A stretch of DNA of 64,000 nucleotides from Prochlorococcus marinus XMU1406 (GTDB lineage Bacteria > Cyanobacteriota > Cyanobacteriia > PCC-6307 > Cyanobiaceae), in the NCBI RefSeq assembly GCF_017696055.1, contig NZ_JAAORG010000003.1:372001-436000 (forward strand), read 5' to 3'. The position numbers and the translations under genes were made by a program. The notes below the pieces were generated by a model that did not search any database, was not told the DNA's origin, and saw only the letters and a program-made list of their open reading frames with translations. This document shows positions 29,366 through 38,815 of the stretch, piece by piece (position 1 is the stretch's first letter; the number at the start of each line of letters is the position of its first letter).

Positions 29366-29731
29366 TTAAATCACCTCCGGAGCAAGAGAAACAATCTTTG
29401 TATAATTTTTATCCCGCAGTTCTCTAGCTACAGGACCAAAGACTCTAGTACCTTTTGGATTCTTATCTTCATTAATCAATACTGCCGCGTTGTCATCAAA
29501 TCTGATTGAATTACCAGTATTTCTTCTTAATGTTGCTTTAGTTCTGACGATAACAGCTTTAACAACTTCAGATTTCTTAACTCCCATGTTAGGAAGAGCA
29601 TCTTTTACAGTTGCTACGATTACATCCCCGACATGTGCATACCTTCTATTAGAACCTAAAACCCTAATACATTGGAGTCTTTTTGCTCCGCTATTATCGG
29701 CAACTGTTAAATAAGTTTCTTGTTGAATCAT
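29366..29731 (-). CDS. rplN: Ribosomal protein L14
   Basis: A 121-residue 50S protein with [17 protein letters not shown] at the start and [17 protein letters not shown] near the end. It lies at the subunit interface. Its ATG overlaps the rpsQ stop by 4 bases. Confidence 0.98.
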
Positions 29732-29994
29732 TTTTGAACCTCATTAGCCTGACTTGTTTTATTGAGAATCTCTTCTATGGCCCATCTTTTATGAGCACTA
29801 AGCGGTCTAGTTTCTCTAATTTTAACTCGATCACCTAAAACGCATGTATTTTCTGGATCATGCGCCTTATATCGAGTAGTTCTACTTACAATTTTTTTAT
29901 AAGTGGGATGTGGATATCTGTTAATAACAGCAACAACAACTGTTTTATCCATTTTGTCGCTGACAACAGTACCAATTCTTTCTTTAAGTGCCAT
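29728..29994 (-). CDS. rpsQ: Ribosomal protein S17
   Basis: An 88-residue 30S protein with the [17 protein letters not shown] start and the conserved [18 protein letters not shown]. It is an early 16S-binding protein, between rpmC and rplN. Confidence 0.98.
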
Positions 29995-30003
29995 AACTAA
30001 TAA

Positions 30004-30222
30004 TTAATCAGAAGTTGTTTTAGAAGCAGATTGACTCTTACTGAGAGTGAGTAATTGCGCAACTTGTTTCTTGATAATTTTAAATTTATGAGTTTCATTC
30101 AGCTGTCTTGTAGCTTGCTTGAATCTCAAGTCAAAAAGATCTTTTCGTAATTGGTCAATCTTTTCAGTAATTTGTTCAGAATTTAATTTTTTAAATTCCT
30201 TTAGTGACTCTGAGTTTTTCAT
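30004..30222 (-). CDS. rpmC: Ribosomal protein L29
   Basis: A 72-residue, mostly helical protein with [19 protein letters not shown], the L29 core. It sits at the tunnel exit near L23. The first four bases overlap the rplP stop. Confidence 0.97.
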   Translation of the reverse strand: MKNSESLKEFKKLNSEQITEKIDQLRKDLFDLRFKQATRQLNETHKFKIIKKQVAQLLTLSKSQSASKTTSD

Positions 30223-30701
30223 TGTTTAACCTCCTCTTGAGATTTTTTACTATTTTTTGTATTTTCTTGGGAGGAATTTTCTAGATTTTTATCAATGGAG
30301 ATAAATTTAGTTTTTACAGGAAGTTTGTATTGAGCCAGACGCATAGCTTCTTTTGCAGTTTCCTCAGTGATATCCTCACCACCCATTTCAAAAAGTATTC
30401 TTCCAGGTTTTACAACTGCGACCCAAAACTCTGGATTACCTTTACCAGAACCCATTCTGGTTTCGGCAGGTCTCATGGTTACTGGTTTATCAGGAAATAT
30501 TCTTATCCAGATTTGACCACCACGTTTGATATATCTAGTCATAGCTCTTCTGCTTGCTTCAATCTGACGTGCAGTTACCCAGCCACAGTCTTGAGCTTGG
30601 AGAGCAAATTGACCGAATGCAATAGTATTACCCTTTGAGGCTACACCCCTCATTCTGCCTCTATGTTGTTTACGGAATTTAGTACGTTTTGGACTAAGCA
30701 T
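30219..30701 (-). CDS. rplP: Ribosomal protein L16
   Basis: A 160-residue 50S protein near the A-site tRNA. It starts [19 protein letters not shown] and has [18 protein letters not shown]. The last 20 residues are a lysine/glutamate/serine-rich tail not found in the core family. It is 11 bp after rpsC. Confidence 0.98.
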   Translation of the reverse strand: MLSPKRTKFRKQHRGRMRGVASKGNTIAFGQFALQAQDCGWVTARQIEASRRAMTRYIKRGGQIWIRIFPDKPVTMRPAETRMGSGKGNPEFWVAVVKPGRILFEMGGEDITEETAKEAMRLAQYKLPVKTKFISIDKNLENSSQENTKNSKKSQEEVKQ

Positions 30702-30712
30702 TTTTATACCTC

Positions 30713-31444
30713 CTATGAATTCTCATTTGAACGATCCTCAAATTGCTGAGGTCTTCTACTAGCTTTCCTCTTAGGGCTCGCACCCACAGGGATAGTTTGT
30801 TCTTCTTTAGGGAGAACTTCACCTTTGAAAACCCAAACTTTAATGCCTAGAACACCGTAAGTTGTATTAGCTTCACGTGTTGCGTAGTCAATTTCAGCTC
30901 TCAAAGTATGTAAAGGTACTCTACCTTCTCTAGTCCATTCAGTTCTAGCTATTTCAGCACCATTCAACCTTCCCCCTACTTGAATTTTAAGACCTAGAAC
31001 TCCAGCCCTTTGAGCCCTTTGTAAGGCCATCCTAATAGTTCTTCTAAAGGCGACTCTTTTTTCTAGTTGTTGAGCAATATATTCAGCTAGTAAAAAAGCA
31101 TCAGCGTCTACGCGTTCAACTTCAACAACGTTTATTCTGACTTGCCTTGTTCTATCACCTATAGTTTTTTGAATGCCAGATCTTAATTCTTCAATACCAC
31201 TTCCTTGTCTTCCAACTATAACTCCTGGTCTTGCTGTTTTTAATTCAAGTTCCAGTTGGTCAGCTTTTCTTGCTATTAAGACATCGCTAATTCCTGCTGC
31301 TCCATATTTTTTTTGTATAAAGGTACGAATTTTAAAATCTTCTTGGAGAAGAATTGGATATGTTTTAGAAGTAGCAAACCACTTAGAGCGATGCTCTTGT
31401 GTAATCCCTAATCTTAGTCCAGAAGGATGTATTTTATGTCCCAT
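30713..31444 (-). CDS. rpsC: Ribosomal protein S3
   Basis: A 243-residue 30S protein at the mRNA entry channel. It starts [20 protein letters not shown] and has a KH domain with [15 protein letters not shown]. The C-terminal domain has [13 protein letters not shown]-like sequence ([11 protein letters not shown]), followed by a basic tail. Its start overlaps the rplV stop by 1 base. Confidence 0.98.
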   Translation of the reverse strand: MGHKIHPSGLRLGITQEHRSKWFATSKTYPILLQEDFKIRTFIQKKYGAAGISDVLIARKADQLELELKTARPGVIVGRQGSGIEELRSGIQKTIGDRTRQVRINVVEVERVDADAFLLAEYIAQQLEKRVAFRRTIRMALQRAQRAGVLGLKIQVGGRLNGAEIARTEWTREGRVPLHTLRAEIDYATREANTTYGVLGIKVWVFKGEVLPKEEQTIPVGASPKRKASRRPQQFEDRSNENS

Positions 31445-31830
31445 TAGTTTTGTACCTCCGCATTAGTTTGAGTAGGAGCAGACTCTACAGAAATACTGAT
31501 GTGGCAAGTCTGTTTTTTAATTGAAAAAGCTCGACCTTGAGCTCTGGGTCTATACCTTTTCATTACTGGACCACTATTAGCCCATGCAGAGGAAATAACT
31601 AGGGTAGATGGATCCATTCCAAGGTTATGTTCTGCATTAGCAACAGCAGATCTTAGAACTTTAGTAATGGGGTCTGTTGATCTGTAAGGCATAAATTCCA
31701 ACATAATCAATGCATCTCTATAAGATCTACCCCTTATCTGATCCAAAACTCTTCTCACTTTAGAGGCTGATCCGCGAACATAATTCCCATGAGCAATTGC
31801 TGTTTTTGTTGTTTCAGGTGTTTTTGTCAT
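31444..31830 (-). CDS. rplV: Ribosomal protein L22
   Basis: A 128-residue 50S protein whose long loop lines the exit tunnel. It has [19 protein letters not shown] and [18 protein letters not shown]. It overlaps rpsS by 4 bases. Confidence 0.98.
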
Positions 31831-32105
31831 GATTTTGCTCCTTTCTTATCTCTTATATGACCTCGGTAAGTGCGTGTAGGAGCAAATTCCCCGAGTTTAT
31901 GACCAATCATTTGTTCAGTAATAAATACTGGAATGTGAGTCTTGCCATTATGTACAGCGATTGTGTGACCGATCATTAAAGGTAAAATCGTAGAGGATCT
32001 TGACCAAGTTTTGATAACAGACTTGTCATTATCGGTATTTTGTTTTTCTACCTTCTTGAGCAGGCTATCTGCTATAAAAGGTCCTTTTTTTAGTGAACGT
32101 CCCAT
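31827..32105 (-). CDS. rpsS: Ribosomal protein S19
   Basis: The ATG at 32103-32105 gives the normal 92-residue S19 ([16 protein letters not shown], later [16 protein letters not shown]). The open frame extends 31 codons upstream over the rplB end, which is not part of S19. It binds the 30S head and interacts with S13. Confidence 0.97.
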
Positions 32106-32142
32106 GATTATGTAATAGAAATTGAAATAATAAATGAAGTAA

Positions 32143-33006
32143 TCAAGAGTCTCTTCCTCCTCTACTCCTCTTAGAAACGCGACGGCGTCTTCGAACAACT
32201 AATTTATTACTTGGTTTGTTCTTTTTACGTGTCTTTAGTCCAAGAGCTGGCTTACCCCATGGAGTAACTGGGCCTGCTCTACCAATTGGTGCTTTTCCCT
32301 CTCCTCCTCCATGTGGATGATCACATGGGTTCATTACACTACCTCTTACTTGAGGCCTTCTTCCAAGCCATCTTCTTCTTCCTGCTTTACCTAAGCTAGT
32401 ATTTCTTATTTCAGAATTACCTACTTCACCAAGAGTTGCGTAGCATTCTTTTCTTACAAGTCTTACCTCAGTAGATGGGAGTTTTAAAGCAACATAATCT
32501 CCCTCTTTTGCCATAACTTGAGCACTAGCTCCTGCGGATCTAACCATTTGAGCACCCCTACCTGCGTATAACTCAACACAATGAACACTAGATCCTAATG
32601 GCATAACAGAAAGCGGCATTGCATTTCCATCTTCAATTGGAACACTTTCTCCAGAAATGACATTTTGTCCGACTTTTACTCCTGCTGGAGCGATAATATA
32701 TCTTTTCTCTCCATCTTCGTAAAATAAAAGTGCCAACCTTGCATTTCTATGAGGATCGTAGTGTATAGCTGCAACTTTAGCGTTGATATTTCTTTTATCT
32801 CTTCTAAAGTCGACCAATCTATATTGCCTTTTGTGACCACCTCCACGATGACGACAAGTGATAACTCCACGATTATTCCTGCCTTTAACTCTATGTTTTG
32901 AAACTATTAGTGATCTTTCAGGTTTTGCACTTGTGATTTCACTAAAGTCAGTAACTACTCTCTGCCTAGTGCCAGGTGTATAAGGTTTAAATTTACGTAT
33001 TGCCAT
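32143..33006 (-). CDS. rplB: Ribosomal protein L2
   Basis: A 287-residue, highly conserved 50S protein near the peptidyl transferase centre. The signature [17 protein letters not shown] is complete, with the His of that loop present. The N-terminal YTPGTRQRV and basic C-terminal tail ([15 protein letters not shown]) are intact. Confidence 0.99.
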
Positions 33007-33018
33007 GATTAAAACTCC

Positions 33019-33321
33019 TTAAGATTCTGGAAATAGTTGGATTTTGTCTCCTTCAGCAAGACGTACAATTGCCTTCTTGACCTGAGAACGTTTACCGGAA
33101 AATTTCCCGACTCTTCTTGTTCTCCTAGGAGGATTCATAGTGTTAACTCCTATGACTTTAACACTGAACAAGGCTTGAATAGCTGCCTTTATTTGTGGTT
33201 TAGCCGCTCTATGATCTACTTCGAAAGTATATTGGTTAAGATCTAGTGCATTTGTAGCTTTTTCAGTAATAACTGGCTTTCGTATTACATCGGCTAAACG
33301 AGAATCGAATAATTTACTCAT
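33019..33321 (-). CDS. rplW: Ribosomal protein L23
   Basis: A 100-residue protein at the tunnel exit where trigger factor and SRP dock. It has [16 protein letters not shown] and the [16 protein letters not shown] loop. It overlaps the rplD stop by 4 bases. Confidence 0.97.
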   Translation of the reverse strand: MSKLFDSRLADVIRKPVITEKATNALDLNQYTFEVDHRAAKPQIKAAIQALFSVKVIGVNTMNPPRRTRRVGKFSGKRSQVKKAIVRLAEGDKIQLFPES

Positions 33322-33950
33322 GATTCATAAACCTCCTGAATTTTATCTATCGCTGATTGACCTATTACCAATTTATTGGCATTGAGGATATCAAATACAT
33401 TTAATTGATCGGCGGCGATTAATTTTACTTTCTCAATATTATTAATGGATTTTTTTATAATGTCGGAAGGGCTATCAAGAATAACCAAAACTTTTTCAGT
33501 TTTTTGTATACCTAATCGAGCAAGGCCATTGATGATATCACTTGTTTTAGGCTGCTTTAAAGTAGATCCAAAATCTTCAACAGCCTTCATATCAGATACT
33601 CTGGACATAAGAGCTGTTCTAAGAGCTAATCTACGTTCCTTACGATTCATATCAAGATTATAAGAACGTGGCTTCGGTCCAAAAATAATTCCGCCACCAG
33701 GTCTTAAGGGTGTCCTTATTGATCCTTGACGAGCTCTTCCTGTACCTTTTTGTTTGTATGGCTTTCTACCTCCCCCGCGCACTTCAGATCTTGTCAAAGT
33801 TGATGCTGTCCCTTGTCTTTTATTTGCTAGCTGTCTAAGGACTGCTCTATGGATTAAGTCTGCCGAAGAAGTTTCTTTAGCAACTGCTAAATCAAGAGTA
33901 ACTTTGCCTGATTTTTTACCATCCCACTTTAAAGTTTCAAGTGTTGTCAT
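33318..33950 (-). CDS. rplD: Ribosomal protein L4
   Basis: A 210-residue 50S protein whose loop reaches into the exit tunnel ([20 protein letters not shown]). In some bacteria L4 also regulates its own operon; no matching leader element is proven here. It overlaps rplC by 4 bases. Confidence 0.98.
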   Translation of the reverse strand: MTTLETLKWDGKKSGKVTLDLAVAKETSSADLIHRAVLRQLANKRQGTASTLTRSEVRGGGRKPYKQKGTGRARQGSIRTPLRPGGGIIFGPKPRSYNLDMNRKERRLALRTALMSRVSDMKAVEDFGSTLKQPKTSDIINGLARLGIQKTEKVLVILDSPSDIIKKSINNIEKVKLIAADQLNVFDILNANKLVIGQSAIDKIQEVYES

Positions 33951-34600
33951 GATTTTTCACCTCCTTTTTTGCCTACAACATTATTTGGCTTAATGTTGAC
34001 AATTGAGCCGGGCTTACCTGGAACAGAACCCTTTACTACAAGCAAATTATTCTGATCATCAATTTTTAGAACTAACAATCCTTTGGTAGTTATCTGTTTT
34101 CCTCCATATCTTCCTGCCATTCTTTTCCCTGGATAAATTCTACCCGGAGTTGTTCCTGCTCCTGTAGATCCTGGTGCTCTATGATTTTTTGAACCATGAC
34201 TCATAGGACCTCTGCTAAAACCATGTCTTTTCTGGTAACCTGCAAAACCTCTACCCATAGATTTGCCACTGATATCAACTTTTTGACCAACCTCAAAGTT
34301 TTTTACAGTTATTTGTTTTCCGATTTCATAAGATGAAGTTTCTTCAACCCTATATTCTTTCAAATGCTTTAAAAGTTCTTCACCTGATTTCAATAAGTGT
34401 CCCTTTTCAGGTTTGCTTAAATGCTTCTCTTTGGACAAGCCATAGCCTATCTGAACGGCGGTATAACCATCCAACGCAGTTGTTTTCAATTGAGTGACGC
34501 GGCACGGACCAGCCTCTATAAGAGTAACTGGTACCGAGTTACCTTTATCATCGAAAAGTTGGGACATGCCCAATTTCTTTCCTAAAATTCCGATAGACAT
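33947..34600 (-). CDS. rplC: Ribosomal protein L3
   Basis: A 217-residue 50S protein and the first gene of this minus-strand operon. It starts [20 protein letters not shown] and has the [20 protein letters not shown] segment close to the peptidyl transferase centre. rpsJ (S10), which opens this operon in many bacteria, is absent, as in other cyanobacteria. Its promoter must lie in 34601-34879. Confidence 0.98.
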   Translation of the reverse strand: MSIGILGKKLGMSQLFDDKGNSVPVTLIEAGPCRVTQLKTTALDGYTAVQIGYGLSKEKHLSKPEKGHLLKSGEELLKHLKEYRVEETSSYEIGKQITVKNFEVGQKVDISGKSMGRGFAGYQKRHGFSRGPMSHGSKNHRAPGSTGAGTTPGRIYPGKRMAGRYGGKQITTKGLLVLKIDDQNNLLVVKGSVPGKPGSIVNIKPNNVVGKKGGEKS

Positions 34601-34879
34601 AAGACTAAATTAGGCTAGCTCGTAATAATTTTTCAATTATCTAAACCTTTCAGTTATTAAGGTGAAGTTAATAAAAAAACAATTAGTAAGGTCGAGACTT
34701 ATCTGAAATAATAGATAGTTTCTCTCGGGATAAACCCACCTGAGTTTTTTAACGAAACGCTAAAAAATGTGAAATTTTCAGAGGCTCGGCTAGCTTGCGA
34801 GCTTAAAAATTCACTGAGTTACAATTGTACATCATCAAGTACCATAAAATAAAATAAAATAGAAATAAAGGAAATTTTT
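34601..34879. promoter_or_regulatory. Divergent rplC/ndhN promoter region with a hairpin
   Basis: A 279-bp gap from which the ribosomal operon (minus) and ndhN-ldpA (plus) both start. CTCGGG (34724-34729) pairs with CCTGAG (34739-34744), followed by T6 (34745-34750), which resembles a plus-strand terminator. GCTCG-N9-CGAGC (34784-34802) forms a second dyad. A small RNA or a leader attenuator is possible; no gene is seen. Confidence 0.4.
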
Positions 34880-35356
34880 ATGCCATTACTTCTCTCAGGG
34901 AAAAAGTTTCATAACGATTTAAAAACTAACAAATGTCTCGCAATATTTGCTCCTCTTGAAGGTGGTTATGAAACTCGTCTTTTGAGGAGAATGAGGGCCA
35001 AAGGCTTTAAAACTTTTATAACTTCAGCAAGAGGGCTTGGAGATCCAGAAGTTTTCTTGCTCAAATTGCATGGCGTTAGACCACCTCACCTTGGTCATCA
35101 AAGTGTAGGAAGAAACGGAGCGCTTGGGGAAGTTCAACAAGTAATCCCACAAGCTTCTGAGTTATTTAATGAAAATGATAAAAATAAATTACTTTGGTTA
35201 TTAGAAGGTCAAGTATTATCTCAATCTGAATTAGAGAGCTTAATAGAGATTTGCACTAACGATAATAAACTAACAATAGTTGTTGAAATGGGAGGTTCAA
35301 GAAAACTTGAATGGAAACCATTAAGTAATTATATTTTGGATGAATTTGAAAGTTAA
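34880..35356 (+). CDS. ndhN: NDH-1 complex subunit N
   Basis: NdhN is one of the oxygenic-photosynthesis-specific subunits of the NDH-1 complex, which drives cyclic electron flow and respiration in thylakoids. The 158 residues have the conserved [32 protein letters not shown] and [10 protein letters not shown]-type segments. It starts at an ATG preceded by AAAGGAA. ldpA follows 5 bp after its stop. Confidence 0.93.
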   Translation: MPLLLSGKKFHNDLKTNKCLAIFAPLEGGYETRLLRRMRAKGFKTFITSARGLGDPEVFLLKLHGVRPPHLGHQSVGRNGALGEVQQVIPQASELFNENDKNKLLWLLEGQVLSQSELESLIEICTNDNKLTIVVEMGGSRKLEWKPLSNYILDEFES

Positions 35357-35361
35357 ATTGT

Positions 35362-36369
35362 TTGATTAAAACCAAGAATAAAAAAGATAAATGGATTAAG
35401 TTAATTTGTGGTGCCAGTAATGAAGATATTGTTGCCATAGAAGATTTATGTGCAATTTATACTGCTGCTGGTGTCGACTACATAGATGTTGCAGCAGAAG
35501 AATCTATAGTTTATGCAGCAAAAAAAGGAATCGATTGGGCAAAAAAAGTCTTTAAAAACTCCCCTGGATTAATGATAAGTATTAGTGATGGTAATGATAT
35601 CCACTTTCGAAAAGCAAAATTTGATCCTTTAAAATGTCCCCCTAGTTGTCCAAGACCATGCGAAAAAGTATGCCCCACCTTTGCAATTGATAATTTCGGA
35701 ATTAAAGAGAGTAAATGTTATGGATGTGGAAGATGTTTAAATAGTTGTCCTCTAAATCTAATTAGTGAATATGAATATAATTTGTCAAAAAATGATTTAG
35801 CATCAACACTTCAAAAAATAAGGCCTAATGCAGTAGAAATTCATACAGAAATCAATCGCCTAGATTCTTTTACAAAAGTTGTAAGTATCCTTAAAAGTTC
35901 TGGAATGAAATTAGACAAGATATCTATTAGTTGTGGATTAAATCAATCTTTCAAAAAAGCCCAAGAGCCCGAAGATCTTTTGAAAGCTCTTTGGGAAAGA
36001 TATGAAATTCTGAATGAGCTAGATATTCCCCTTATTTGGCAACTAGATGGAAGGCCAATGTCTGGAGATCTTGCTCCTACAACAAGTAGAGATGCTGTTA
36101 AGTTGTTTGAAAAAATCGGTTCAGATCTTCCACCAGGATTAATTCAATTAGCAGGAGGAACAAATGAAAAAACTCATGAATTGTTGAATTCAAACAATCT
36201 CCCAGACGGAATAGCATTTGGAAGTGCTGCAAGAAAAATTATGCAGCCCCATATTGAATTTGCTCACAAAAATAACAAAAAACTTTATGAGTATCCTGAA
36301 AAAATGGCTTTAGCGATCAAAAAAGCTCAGAAATTTCTAGAGCCATGGAAATCGAGCTCGTTCAAATAA
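35362..36369 (+). CDS. ldpA: Iron-sulfur protein LdpA (light-dependent period)
   Basis: A 335-residue iron-sulfur protein. Residues about 90-130 hold cysteine clusters (CPPSCPRPCEKVCP and CYGCGRCLNSC), typical of 4Fe-4S centres. The remainder is a TIM-barrel-like C-terminal part with GGTNEKTHELL and FGSAARKIM. In Synechococcus elongatus LdpA reports redox state to the circadian clock. The pairing with ndhN, another redox gene, fits. The start is TTG at 35362, 6 bases after the ndhN stop. Confidence 0.88.
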   Translation: MIKTKNKKDKWIKLICGASNEDIVAIEDLCAIYTAAGVDYIDVAAEESIVYAAKKGIDWAKKVFKNSPGLMISISDGNDIHFRKAKFDPLKCPPSCPRPCEKVCPTFAIDNFGIKESKCYGCGRCLNSCPLNLISEYEYNLSKNDLASTLQKIRPNAVEIHTEINRLDSFTKVVSILKSSGMKLDKISISCGLNQSFKKAQEPEDLLKALWERYEILNELDIPLIWQLDGRPMSGDLAPTTSRDAVKLFEKIGSDLPPGLIQLAGGTNEKTHELLNSNNLPDGIAFGSAARKIMQPHIEFAHKNNKKLYEYPEKMALAIKKAQKFLEPWKSSSFK

Positions 36370-36463
36370 TATTTTTATTTTTCAAAACTAGCGCCATGTT
36401 TATAAAAACTTTGTATTTTTTGGATAGAAAAAAATCTTTTCATGTATTAAAATAGAAATTCAT

Positions 36464-36535
36464 TGGGCCGTCGCCAAGTGGTAAGGCATCGGGTTTTGGT
36501 CTCGACATTCCTAGGTTCGAATCCTAGCGGCCCAG
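36464..36535 (+). tRNA. tRNA-Gln (UUG)
   Basis: The acceptor TGGGCCG pairs with CGGCCCA. The anticodon loop TTTTGGT gives anticodon TTG, and the T-arm is CTAGG-TTCGAAT-CCTAG. The length is 72 bases with discriminator G; CCA is not encoded. A -10-like TTAAAAT (36447-36453) lies just upstream. Confidence 0.97.
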
Positions 36536-36548
36536 TTCTAATATTTTA

Positions 36549-37328
36549 TTGGTGTCTTCTCAAAAAATATTTCTATTTGATTTCGATGGAGTAATAGTCG
36601 ATGGAATGCAAGAATATTGGCATAGCTCCTTGCTGGCCTGTGAAAGATATTTAAATTCACCCTATATCTCTTTTGATCAAAAACTTTATAAAAGAGTACC
36701 AAATTCTTTCAAAGAAATTAGGCCTTGGGTTAAATATGGTTGGGAAATGATTCTAATTGCTCACGAAATTTTAAAAAAAGAAAATCCATTAAAAATTGAT
36801 AATAAAGATGATTTTATTAATAATTATCATCAAAATTGCCAGAGGATATTAAATGAAAATTCCTGGATAGCAGAAGATTTACAAAAAATGTTAGATAAGT
36901 CTCGCAAGTACCAAATTGATAAAGATTTTAAATCTTGGGTAAATTTACATAATCCTTTTTTTGAAATTATAAATTTTATGAAAGAATTGAGGAATAGAGG
37001 AATAAAAACTGGAGTTATAACAACTAAAGGAAAAGTATTTGCAGAAAAAATTCTTAAACAATTAAATATTTTTCCTGAATTTATTTTTGGTTATGAATCC
37101 GGAACTAAAATCAAAATAGCTGAAAAGCTTACACAAACTTATGAAATTTTAGGCTTTATAGAAGATAGAAAAAATACTCTAATAGATATTAAACAAAATT
37201 CAGAAACTTCTCACATTCCATGCTTCCTAGCTGATTGGGGATATTTGAAAGGATCAGATAGATATACTTTAAGTAATGAAATTAAATTATTAAAATTAGA
37301 GAAAGTTGAGGAATTAGTTGCAATTTAA
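36549..37328 (+). CDS. HAD-superfamily hydrolase
   Basis: A 259-residue HAD hydrolase. Motif I is FDFDGVIVDG (about 10-19), motif II is VITTKGK (about 158), the conserved lysine lies after GYESGTKIK and motif IV is GFIEDRKNTLID (about 206). A large helical cap sits between motifs I and II. The start is TTG at 36549 or GTG at 36552. It lies between tRNA-Gln and recA. The substrate is unknown. Confidence 0.75.
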   Translation: MVSSQKIFLFDFDGVIVDGMQEYWHSSLLACERYLNSPYISFDQKLYKRVPNSFKEIRPWVKYGWEMILIAHEILKKENPLKIDNKDDFINNYHQNCQRILNENSWIAEDLQKMLDKSRKYQIDKDFKSWVNLHNPFFEIINFMKELRNRGIKTGVITTKGKVFAEKILKQLNIFPEFIFGYESGTKIKIAEKLTQTYEILGFIEDRKNTLIDIKQNSETSHIPCFLADWGYLKGSDRYTLSNEIKLLKLEKVEELVAI

Positions 37329-37342
37329 AGATAATCAGCTAG

Positions 37343-37361
37343 AGTACAGATGTACTATAGT
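37343..37361 (+). promoter_or_regulatory. LexA box and -10 element of recA
   Basis: AGTACAGATGTACT (37343-37356) is a perfect AGTAC-N4-GTACT palindrome, the form of the cyanobacterial LexA (SOS) box. It overlaps a TATAGT -10-like element (37356-37361). The recA start is 80 bp downstream, so a bound repressor would block the promoter. Confidence 0.85.
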
Positions 37362-37440
37362 TTGTATTTATGAAGTTTGGTTTAAATAAAAATTTCCAAA
37401 TTTAGAATAATTACAAGAACTTTAACCGATAAATCAAACA

Positions 37441-38538
37441 ATGAGCCTTGAAGAAAAGAAAAAAACTGAATCAAAAGAAAAAGACAAGGCATTAAGTCTT
37501 GTCTTAGGTCAAATAGAAAGAAATTTTGGACGAGGTTCAATAATGAGACTTGGTGACGCCTCAAGAATGAAAGTAGAAACAATATCAACTGGAGCGCTCA
37601 CCTTAGATTTAGCATTAGGAGGAGGCTATCCAAAAGGAAGAGTAGTAGAAGTTTACGGACCAGAAAGTTCAGGAAAAACTACATTAACGCTTCACGCGAT
37701 TGCGGAAGTCCAAAAAAATGGAGGAGTAGCTGCATTTGTAGATGCTGAGCATGCACTCGATCCAGTTTATGCGGCCTCTTTAGGTGTTGATGTTGAAAAT
37801 TTGTTAGTTTCACAGCCAGATACTGGTGAAATGGCTCTAGAAATAGTTGACCAACTTATAAGATCGAGTGCGGTAGATCTTGTAGTTGTTGACTCGGTCG
37901 CAGCACTAACCCCAAGAGCCGAGATAGAAGGAGAGATGGGAGATCACGTAATTGGAAGCCAAGCAAGGCTAATGAGCCAAGCAATGAGGAAAATAACAGG
38001 AAATATTGGCAAATCTGGATGTACGGTAATATTCCTGAATCAATTACGCCTAAAAATTGGCGTTACATACGGCAATCCAGAAACAACCACAGGAGGTAAT
38101 GCATTAAAATTTTACGCCTCAGTAAGACTTGATATCCGAAGAATTCAAACTCTTAAAAGAGGTACTGAGGAATATGGCATAAGAGCAAAAGTGAAAGTAG
38201 CAAAAAACAAAGTTGCACCACCATTTAGAATTGCAGAATTTGATATTCTCTTTGGGAAAGGTATTAGTACAACAGGATGCTTATTAGATTTAGCAGAAGA
38301 GACCAATATCATCATAAGGAGAGGTGCTTGGTATAGTTATGAAGGAGAAAATATTGGACAAGGAAGAGATAATACAATTATTTGGCTTGATCAAAACTTA
38401 GAAATCAGGAATAAAGTAGAATCTATGGTTAAAGAGAAATTAACAGAAGGAACTGAAGTCAGTTCTAATTCAATGAAAGCATTAAATAGCAATCCTGCTA
38501 ATACAATCGCTGTTAATGATATAAAAACAGTAGCTTAG
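37441..38538 (+). CDS. recA: Recombinase RecA
   Basis: RecA coats single-stranded DNA and drives strand exchange and LexA self-cleavage. The 365 residues include Walker [10 protein letters not shown] (73-81), [10 protein letters not shown] (Walker B), the L1 loop [18 protein letters not shown] and the L2 region [16 protein letters not shown]. The upstream LexA box indicates SOS control. It ends 2 bp before the convergent DUF2839 gene stop. Confidence 0.99.
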   Translation: MSLEEKKKTESKEKDKALSLVLGQIERNFGRGSIMRLGDASRMKVETISTGALTLDLALGGGYPKGRVVEVYGPESSGKTTLTLHAIAEVQKNGGVAAFVDAEHALDPVYAASLGVDVENLLVSQPDTGEMALEIVDQLIRSSAVDLVVVDSVAALTPRAEIEGEMGDHVIGSQARLMSQAMRKITGNIGKSGCTVIFLNQLRLKIGVTYGNPETTTGGNALKFYASVRLDIRRIQTLKRGTEEYGIRAKVKVAKNKVAPPFRIAEFDILFGKGISTTGCLLDLAEETNIIIRRGAWYSYEGENIGQGRDNTIIWLDQNLEIRNKVESMVKEKLTEGTEVSSNSMKALNSNPANTIAVNDIKTVA

Positions 38539-38540
38539 AT

Positions 38541-38786
38541 TTATAAAGAATCAGCTAAAGTCCACCACCCAGCAGCAGGGCCTATAAATCTCACTACAAT
38601 CCATAAGATTACTAACCCTCCGATTCCAAACCAACTGGCCTTAATACTTAATTTAATTAGGTTATCTCTTTGATTGATTGTAAAGGGAAGCCATTCAAAT
38701 AATCTTGGAGACTCATCAATTTTAGTTTTAGTATTGTTTTTTTTTGGAGGTAAACCAAGTGTTTTACGTCTTTTTGCTTCTCCCAT
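38541..38786 (-). CDS. DUF2839 family small membrane protein
   Basis: An 81-residue protein starting MGEAKRRKTLGLPPKK, followed by a charged segment and one C-terminal transmembrane helix (about 50-70, WFGIGGLVILWIVVRFIG). This pattern matches the cyanobacterial DUF2839 family of unknown role. It lies upstream of nothing on its strand and is convergent with recA. Confidence 0.8.
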   Translation of the reverse strand: MGEAKRRKTLGLPPKKNNTKTKIDESPRLFEWLPFTINQRDNLIKLSIKASWFGIGGLVILWIVVRFIGPAAGWWTLADSL

Positions 38787-38815
38787 ATTTCTTTAGTTAT
38801 TTACAAAATCATAAC

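Noticed and set aside
32106-32198. 31-codon N-terminal extension of S19
   Set aside because: It covers the rplB stop region; S19 starts MGRSLKKGP at 32105.
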